Below the pieces are notes generated by a model. The model made no database searches. It saw only the letters and a list, made by a program, of their open reading frames with translations, and was not told the origin of the DNA. A stretch of 12,528 bases of DNA from Syntrophaceae bacterium (lineage in GTDB: Bacteria > Desulfobacterota > DTXE01). Below, one piece after another: positions 8,047 to 12,528 of this stretch. The stretch covers positions 1-12,528 of the forward strand of contig DTXE01000001.1 in assembly GCA_012962595.1 (NCBI GenBank), in the 5' to 3' direction. Position 1 is the first letter of the stretch. Every line of letters starts with the position of its first letter. The position numbers were made by a program, and so were the translations under genes.

Positions 8047-9003
8047 ATGTCGAGCCAAATCCTACAGTGGGTTATTTTTAACATTTTCGTGCTTGCAATG
8101 CTAGCCCTGGATCTGGGAGTTTTTCATCGCAAGGCTCATGTCATTAAGTTTAAAGAAGCCCTGGCGTGGAGTGCCATCTGGATTGCACTGGCCCTTATTT
8201 TCAATGTAGGAATCTACTTCTGGCGCGGACCAGAGACGGCTCTCGAATTCCTGACCGGCTACCTGATCGAGAAGTCTCTCAGCGTAGACAACCTTTTTGT
8301 CTTTTTGCTGATCTTCTCCTACTTTGGTATGCCCCCCCTTTACCAGCATAAGGTTCTATTTTGGGGCATTCTAGGAGCACTGATCATGCGGGCGATTTTC
8401 ATCGCCACGGGTGTGACGCTAATCCGGAAGTTCCACTGGGTCATCTATATCTTCGGAGTATTCCTGATTCTGACCGGCATCAGAATAGCCTTGCAGAAAG
8501 ACAAAGAAATTCATCCAGAAAGAAATCCGGTGCTCAGGCTCCTTCGCCGATTTATGCCTATCACCGAACGGTATGAAGATGGCAGGTTCCTTGTAAAGAG
8601 AGAGGGGCAATACCTCGCCACACCGCTGTTGATTGTGCTACTGGTTGTTGAAACTACGGACATCATCTTTGCAGTGGATTCCATTCCTGCCATCCTTGCC
8701 ATCACCTTGGACCCATTCATTGTATACACTTCTAATGTGTTTGCTATCCTAGGGTTACGTGCGCTCTATTTCGCATTGGCGGGAATTATGCAACTGTTTC
8801 ACCGCCTCCATTATGGGCTTGCTGTCATCCTTGTCTTTGTGGGAATTAAAATGATACTTGCCGACATCTACAAGATTCCGGTTGGCGTTGCTTTGGGTGT
8901 GGTAGCCAGTATATTACTTATTTCCGTGATAGCCTCCATTGCTCGACCGCGCAAGATAGAGACCACAGCACCACCCGATCCCAAAGACAAGGAAGGGAGT
9001 TAG
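8047..9003 (+). CDS. TerC/Alx family integral membrane protein, probable metal-ion exporter
   Basis: This is a polytopic inner-membrane protein of the TerC family, whose Alx/MeeF/MeeY members have been linked to Mn2+ export and metal loading of secreted proteins. The 318 aa contain about eight hydrophobic helices. The family signatures are complete: GYLIEKSLSVDNLFVFLLIF (residues 71-90, acidic E75 and D81), VVETTDIIFAVDSIPAILAI (residues 200-219, acidic E202, D205 and D211) and TSNVFAILGLRALYF (near 228-242). The length and the cytoplasmic RRFMPITERYEDGRF loop fit the Alx/TerC subgroup. The C-terminus is a short charged tail (PPDPKDKEGS). ATG 8047 follows AAGAAGGTG at good spacing. The gene stands alone, divergent from folC, and is visibly richer in G+C than folC or hdrA, so it may have been acquired. 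I see no tellurite-resistance partner genes and no recognisable yybP-ykoY leader. The family is secure; the substrate is inferred. Confidence 0.92.
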   Translation: MSSQILQWVIFNIFVLAMLALDLGVFHRKAHVIKFKEALAWSAIWIALALIFNVGIYFWRGPETALEFLTGYLIEKSLSVDNLFVFLLIFSYFGMPPLYQHKVLFWGILGALIMRAIFIATGVTLIRKFHWVIYIFGVFLILTGIRIALQKDKEIHPERNPVLRLLRRFMPITERYEDGRFLVKREGQYLATPLLIVLLVVETTDIIFAVDSIPAILAITLDPFIVYTSNVFAILGLRALYFALAGIMQLFHRLHYGLAVILVFVGIKMILADIYKIPVGVALGVVASILLISVIASIARPRKIETTAPPDPKDKEGS

Positions 9004-9202
9004 GCTTAACCTTCACCACTTAACTCTAATTTATGACCGCTTACCAAATGTCTTTCACGTTAGCCACTTTCTCCTGGTAGCATGATTTAAAAAGTTGTAA
9101 AATAAACAAAAGTTACCGCCATGTACACAGATTTGAGCACCCAAATTGGAGAAAAGATAATGGTATTTACCTTGGATCGAGAATAGGGTAATGAAAAAAG
9201 AA
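9004..9202. other. Intergenic stretch after terC, no gene recognised
   Basis: These 199 bases between terC and the hdrA promoter are A+T-rich. I find no terminator for terC. A 21-codon plus-strand frame (9121-9186, beginning MYTDLSTQIGEK) has no convincing ribosome site. No tRNA, repeat array or known leader is visible. Confidence 0.6.
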
Positions 9203-9231
9203 TTGACATCCAATGCCAAGATAGATATTTT
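9203..9231 (+). promoter_or_regulatory. Sigma-70-type promoter upstream of the hdrA leader
   Basis: A consensus -35 hexamer TTGACA (9203-9208) is followed by exactly 17 bp and TATTTT (9226-9231) as the -10. Transcription would begin near 9238-9240, about 125 bases before the hdrA start. It is the best promoter I can see in the window. The terminator downstream would be within its transcript. Confidence 0.6.
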
Positions 9232-9238
9232 TCTATTT

Positions 9239-9330
9239 AGAAGGCAGACGGTAAAAAAGGAGCCTCGAAAGAGGAGCCAGTTTTAAGGTAGGCCAGCATA
9301 AACCAAGAGTTTATGCTGGCCCTTTTATTT
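9239..9330 (+). ncRNA. Candidate structured leader RNA (attenuator/riboswitch) or ~90-nt small RNA before hdrA
   Basis: The expected transcript of about 90 nt contains a small stem CCTC/GAGG (9263-9266 with 9271-9274) closed by a GAAA tetraloop. It also has two copies of GGAGCC (9259-9264 and 9273-9278), a purine-rich A-tract, and then a strong intrinsic terminator. The segment GAGGAGCC (9271-9278) can alternatively pair with GGCTCTTC (9341-9348) just before the hdrA ribosome site, with one G-U pair. GCCAG at 9276-9280 repeats the start of the terminator stem and could compete for its 3' arm. Competing pairings of this sort are typical of transcription attenuators. I could not match it to any riboswitch class I know. 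An independent small RNA with its own terminator is the main alternative. Confidence 0.4.
9291..9330 (+). terminator. Strong Rho-independent terminator just upstream of hdrA
   Basis: GGCCAGCATAAA (9291-9302) pairs perfectly with TTTATGCTGGCC (9310-9321), giving a 12-bp stem with the 7-nt loop CCAAGAG, followed by CTTTTATTT (9322-9330). The opposite strand lacks an adjacent T-run, so it acts in the plus direction only. It ends 33 bases before the hdrA ATG, leaving no room for a separate hdrA promoter. Confidence 0.8.
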
Positions 9331-9351
9331 GTTTGAGAGTGGCTCTTCCTT

Positions 9352-9357
9352 AAGGAG
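9352..9357 (+). promoter_or_regulatory. Ribosome binding site of hdrA
   Basis: AAGGAG lies 6 bases before ATG 9364 and fixes the start of hdrA. It is part of the near-palindrome TTCCTTAAGGAG, which could fold weakly over the site. Confidence 0.75.
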
Positions 9358-9363
9358 AAGGTC

Positions 9364-12300
9364 ATGGCCATTGGTGCAGTAATGGTAGTAGGTGGTGGTA
9401 TCAGTGGCATACAGGCCGCCTTAGATTTGGCTAGTTCAGGATTTAAGGTATACCTGGTAGAGAAAGGACCGGCCATCGGTGGAAAGATGGCCCAACTGGA
9501 TAAGACCTTTCCCACTAATGATTGCTCCATGTGTATCCTTTCCCCTAAATTCCTGGAATGTGAACGTAATCCAAACATAGAAATATTAACCTTTACCCAA
9601 GTTGTAAAGGTTGAAGGTAAAGCAGGTCGCTTCAACATCCACCTACTAAAGAAACCACGTTATATAGATGAGGAATTATGTAATAACTGTGGCCTATGCA
9701 TGGAGTATTGTATTCTGAAGATTCCTGATGCCTATAACCTGAACCTTTCAACTACCCACTGCCTCCATATGCATTTCCCACAGGCTATACCCGCTCAGCC
9801 ATTTATAGATCCTAAATGTTTATTTCTCACCTTGACAGAGTGTAGGATATGTCCCACTCTCTGCCTAAGGAAGGCTATCAATCTACATCAAAAAGAAAGG
9901 ATGCTAGAAGTTGAGGTAGGGGCTGTTATATTGGCTCCAGGATATGAGATATTTGATCCTATCAATAACCAATATGGTTACGGCAGATTTGAAAATGTTA
10001 TAACAAGTCTTGAATTTGAAAGAATCCTTTCAGCCTCAGGTCCTTCTAACGGCCAAATATATAGACCATCGGATAGAAAAGAACCACAAAAGATAGCCTG
10101 GATTCAATGTGTAGGATCTAGGGATTTATCCATTGGGCGAGGATATTGTTCTTCGGTTTGCTGCATGTATGCCACCAAGCAGGCATTCATCGCTAAAGGA
10201 CATTTAAAGCACATGCAACCCACCATATTTTATATGGATCTCAGAGCATATGGCAAGGATTTCCACAAATATTATGAGCTGGCAAAGACCCATGGAGTCC
10301 GTTATATCCGGACTAAAGTGGCTTCTATAAATGAGATGAAAAACAGCAAAAATCTCCGGTTAGGATATATCCTTGAGGACGAGCGCTTTACAGAGGAGGA
10401 ATTTGACCTAGTGGTGCTTTCAGTAGGATTAAGCCCTTCAAAGGAACTTTGGGACCTGTCTAGAAGATTTTCTATAAGATTGAATGAGTATAAGTTTATA
10501 GAGACCTTACCTTTATCCCCTGTTTCTACCACCAGGACTGGAATCTATGCCTGTGGTGTAGCCACAGGCCCTAAAGATATCCCGAAATCCGTTATAGAGG
10601 CCAGCGCAGCTGCCTCTCAGGCGGCAGCACTTATTTCCTCCACCCGCTTCACTCAGATTAAAAAGGTAGAGGCAATACCAGAAACCGATGTTCGTGATAA
10701 AGAGCCTAGGATTGGAGTCTTTATATGTAATTGTGGTGCCAATATCGCCAGTGTGGTTGATGTAAAAGAGGTAGCTTCATACATCCAAACCCTTCCCAAT
10801 GTGATTTATGCCACAGATAGCTTGTTTGCATGTTCCCAGGACAACCAAGAGATTATAAAAGAGAAGATAAAGGAATACCATCTAAACAGGATTGTAGTTG
10901 CGGGTTGTACCCCTAGAACCCATGCATCTATATTTCAGCAAACTCTTGAGCAAGCGGGATTGAATCCTTTTCTGTTTGAGATGGCTAATATTAGGGAACA
11001 CTGCTCATGGGTCCACCAAAACTATCCGGCCAGGGCTACTGAAAAGGCTAAGGATTTAGTAAGGATGGCTCTTGCTAACTCCAGATTACTAGAACCTTTG
11101 GACCGGAGATACATCAAGCCTAGACATTCAGGGCTTATAATCGGAGGGGGTCTTGCCGGACTAGTTAGCGCCCTTAATTTGGCTGAGCAGGGTTTTGAGG
11201 TGCATCTAGTAGAAAAGACAGATAAGTTAGGAGGCAGGGCTAAAGGGATGTATCATACCTTAGAAGGCTTTGATATGCAGAACTACCTAAAAAGATTGAT
11301 AAATAAAGTAATTAAGCACCCGGCTATTCATGTCTATACCCATGCCACTGTGAAAAAGGTATCTGGCTCTGTGGGTAACTTTAAAACCCAAATAGAGTTA
11401 AAGGACTGGGAGATAAAAGAGATTGGTTCTGGAATCATTATAGTGGCTACTGGAGCCCAAGAACTCAAACCTAAGGAATATCATTATGGCCAGAATCCAA
11501 ATGTCCTTACCCTATGGGACCTAGAAGATGTGCTTAATAGGGAAGACAATCCATTATCCCAGGTCAAAAATCTGGTGATAATTCAATGTGTAGGTTCAAG
11601 AAATAAGGAAAGACCCTACTGCAGCCAAGATTGCTGTAGCCAAGCAATAAAGTGTGCCTTAAGAATTAAAGAGCTGAGTCCTGAGGTTAATATCTTCATC
11701 CTTTACCAAGACATTATGACTTATGGCTTTAAAGAAGATTATTACTTTCGGGCTGCTAAGGCCAATGTTACTTTCATTCGTTACAATCCGGATCATCCAC
11801 CCCAAGTTTTTGAATCGGGTTCTAAAATTACGGTCGTTTCTCTAGAGCCCGTATTGAATGAGACTATTCGATTAGAGGCGGATATATTGGTATTAAGCAC
11901 TGCCATCATTCCTGGGGAGGATAATAAGCCCTTAGCCCAGACCCTCAAAGTACCTTTGAATAGAGAGGGTTTTTTTGCGGAGGCTCACGTGAAACTTCGT
12001 CCAGTTGAGTTCGCCACCGAAGGGATCTTCTTGGCTGGCCTCGCTCATTATCCCAAGCCAGTTGAAGAGATCATCTCCCAGGCTCAGGCAGCAGCTGCAC
12101 GAGCAGCAACCGTCTTATCTAAGGAGTGTATTGAGATTGAGGCTGCTGTCTCAGAAGTTATAGATGATGTGTGCGATGGTTGTGGATATTGTGCCCCTAC
12201 TTGCCCCTTCGAAGCCATAACCTTGTTGGAATATATAAAGAATGGTGAGATAAAGAGGACAGTAGATGTAAATGAGTCTAGATGTAAGGGATGTGGTATT

Positions 12301-12393
12301 TGTATGGCAACCTGTCCTAAAAGGGGTATTTACATTAAAGACTTTAGAATGCACCAGTTTGAGGCAATGATTGAAGCACTCTTGACAGATTGA
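9364..12393 (+). CDS. Tandem HdrA-like iron-sulfur flavoprotein (heterodisulfide reductase subunit A family)
   Basis: This 1009-aa cytoplasmic electron-transfer protein is built from two HdrA-type FAD modules. Module 1 has the FAD motif VVGGGISGIQAAL (residues 8-20), GGKMAQLDKTFPTNDCSMCI (39-58), an inserted two-cluster ferredoxin (C106, C109, C112, C116; C152, C160, C163, C167), and IQCVGSRD with YCSSVCC (C249, C262, C266, C267). The HdrA-specific bridge follows (448-570: FICNCGANI, ACSQDNQ, GCTPRTH, EMANIREHCSWVHQ). Module 2 has IIGGGLAGL (592-600) and QCVGSRN with YCSQDCC (C742, C753, C757, C758). The C-terminal ferredoxin holds C937/C940/C943/C947 and C974/C977/C980/C984. HdrA proteins pass electrons, often by flavin-based bifurcation, among ferredoxin, disulfide reductase and hydrogenase or formate dehydrogenase partners. 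Module 2 lacks the inserted ferredoxin and the QLDKTFPT..C..C motif. No HdrB, HdrC or MvhD gene is in the window. No in-frame TGA (selenocysteine) occurs. Confidence 0.93.
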   Translation: MAIGAVMVVGGGISGIQAALDLASSGFKVYLVEKGPAIGGKMAQLDKTFPTNDCSMCILSPKFLECERNPNIEILTFTQVVKVEGKAGRFNIHLLKKPRYIDEELCNNCGLCMEYCILKIPDAYNLNLSTTHCLHMHFPQAIPAQPFIDPKCLFLTLTECRICPTLCLRKAINLHQKERMLEVEVGAVILAPGYEIFDPINNQYGYGRFENVITSLEFERILSASGPSNGQIYRPSDRKEPQKIAWIQCVGSRDLSIGRGYCSSVCCMYATKQAFIAKGHLKHMQPTIFYMDLRAYGKDFHKYYELAKTHGVRYIRTKVASINEMKNSKNLRLGYILEDERFTEEEFDLVVLSVGLSPSKELWDLSRRFSIRLNEYKFIETLPLSPVSTTRTGIYACGVATGPKDIPKSVIEASAAASQAAALISSTRFTQIKKVEAIPETDVRDKEPRIGVFICNCGANIASVVDVKEVASYIQTLPNVIYATDSLFACSQDNQEIIKEKIKEYHLNRIVVAGCTPRTHASIFQQTLEQAGLNPFLFEMANIREHCSWVHQNYPARATEKAKDLVRMALANSRLLEPLDRRYIKPRHSGLIIGGGLAGLVSALNLAEQGFEVHLVEKTDKLGGRAKGMYHTLEGFDMQNYLKRLINKVIKHPAIHVYTHATVKKVSGSVGNFKTQIELKDWEIKEIGSGIIIVATGAQELKPKEYHYGQNPNVLTLWDLEDVLNREDNPLSQVKNLVIIQCVGSRNKERPYCSQDCCSQAIKCALRIKELSPEVNIFILYQDIMTYGFKEDYYFRAAKANVTFIRYNPDHPPQVFESGSKITVVSLEPVLNETIRLEADILVLSTAIIPGEDNKPLAQTLKVPLNREGFFAEAHVKLRPVEFATEGIFLAGLAHYPKPVEEIISQAQAAAARAATVLSKECIEIEAAVSEVIDDVCDGCGYCAPTCPFEAITLLEYIKNGEIKRTVDVNESRCKGCGICMATCPKRGIYIKDFRMHQFEAMIEALLTD

Positions 12394-12528
12394 CATTTCA
12401 TGTGAAAATAACTCCTCTTGTTTAAATTCCAAATCCCAAGCATCAAATCGCTCAATAGAGTTTTGTAGTCTAGCCGTTGTTTGCGTGAAGTGTTGGAGAT
12501 TTTTTTCGATACTCTCATTTGCTTCAAC
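12394..12528 (-). CDS. Possible C-terminal part of an unrecognised minus-strand gene entering from the right edge
   Basis: One minus-strand frame is open from the window edge (first codon 12526-12528) and reads like protein: hydrophilic, helix-forming, with ESIEKNLQHFTQTTARLQNS followed by IERFDAWDLEFKQEELFS. Hydrophobic residues recur at coiled-coil-like intervals. There is no stop before hdrA; the frame stays open antisense to hdrA until 12151-12153. Such a long 3' overlap is unlikely for a real gene, so either the gene is truncated near 12394 or the frame is chance. I do not recognise the family. Confidence 0.3.

Noticed and set aside
9121..9186. 21-codon plus-strand ORF beginning MYTDLSTQIGEK
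   Set aside because: No ribosome binding site and no recognisable family; could be chance or a tiny remnant.
9239..9330. c-di-GMP-I, fluoride, THF or SAM riboswitch before hdrA
   Set aside because: The signature bases of these classes as I know them are not present; only a generic hairpin, repeats and a terminator are seen.
9237..9638. 133-codon minus-strand open frame over the hdrA start
   Set aside because: It is the antisense shadow of the HdrA FAD domain and of the terminator region.
9364..12393. Selenocysteine-containing HdrA
   Set aside because: The frame has no internal TGA and the expected cysteines are encoded as cysteine codons.
1..12528. CRISPR array, insertion sequence, tRNA or rRNA gene
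   Set aside because: I found no regularly spaced repeats, transposase motifs, terminal inverted repeats or RNA-gene signatures in the window.

Overview
The window looks like a chromosomal segment, probably from a metagenomic contig, of a diderm, LPS-bearing anaerobe. I suggest a deltaproteobacterium-like (Desulfobacterota-type) organism. The grounds are the gene order folC-lptD-lysS-lolC/E-lolD followed by a TolB/FG-GAP-type gene, the very large tandem HdrA, and the fairly low G+C of the main genes (about 40% in lines counted by hand). The lineage is an inference; there is no rRNA or other phylogenetic marker here.

Positions 1-342 carry a G+C-rich fragment of an RND efflux pump on the plus strand. 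It runs in from the left edge and breaks off just inside its second membrane helix. From about 315-340 onward the sequence belongs to a different locus. There the first ~115 codons of a secreted TolB-N-like protein, read on the minus strand, are cut at the same point. This is a rearrangement or assembly junction.

Positions 297-7856 are a compact minus-strand block read right to left: folC (folate polyglutamylation), lptD (LPS export to the outer leaflet), a small unrecognised ORF, lysS (lysyl-tRNA synthetase), lolC/E and lolD (lipoprotein release from the inner membrane), and the truncated TolB-N-like gene. The theme is outer-membrane biogenesis with two housekeeping genes mixed in. Spacings are short, and lolC/E and lolD overlap by 8 bp.

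Positions 8047-9003 hold a lone plus-strand terC/alx-family membrane protein. It is richer in G+C than its neighbours and divergent from folC.

Positions 9004-9363 are intergenic and hold the most interesting signal. A good sigma-70-type promoter (TTGACA, 17 bp, TATTTT) is followed by a short leader with a GAAA-capped hairpin and repeated GGAGCC segments. Then comes a perfect 12-bp stem plus U-tract terminator, which ends about 34 nt before the start of a 1009-aa HdrA. Any transcript from that promoter must pass the terminator to express hdrA, so this could be a conditional attenuator or riboswitch, or a separate small RNA gene.

Positions 9364-12393 encode a tandem (two FAD module) HdrA-like protein with cysteine motifs for at least four ferredoxin-type [4Fe-4S] clusters. 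Such proteins act as electron hubs, often flavin-bifurcating, in anaerobes. No partner subunit (HdrB, HdrC, MvhD, hydrogenase or formate dehydrogenase) lies in the window. Immediately after its stop an open minus-strand frame enters from the right edge and has no natural end before hdrA, so the right edge may be another junction or a truncated neighbour.
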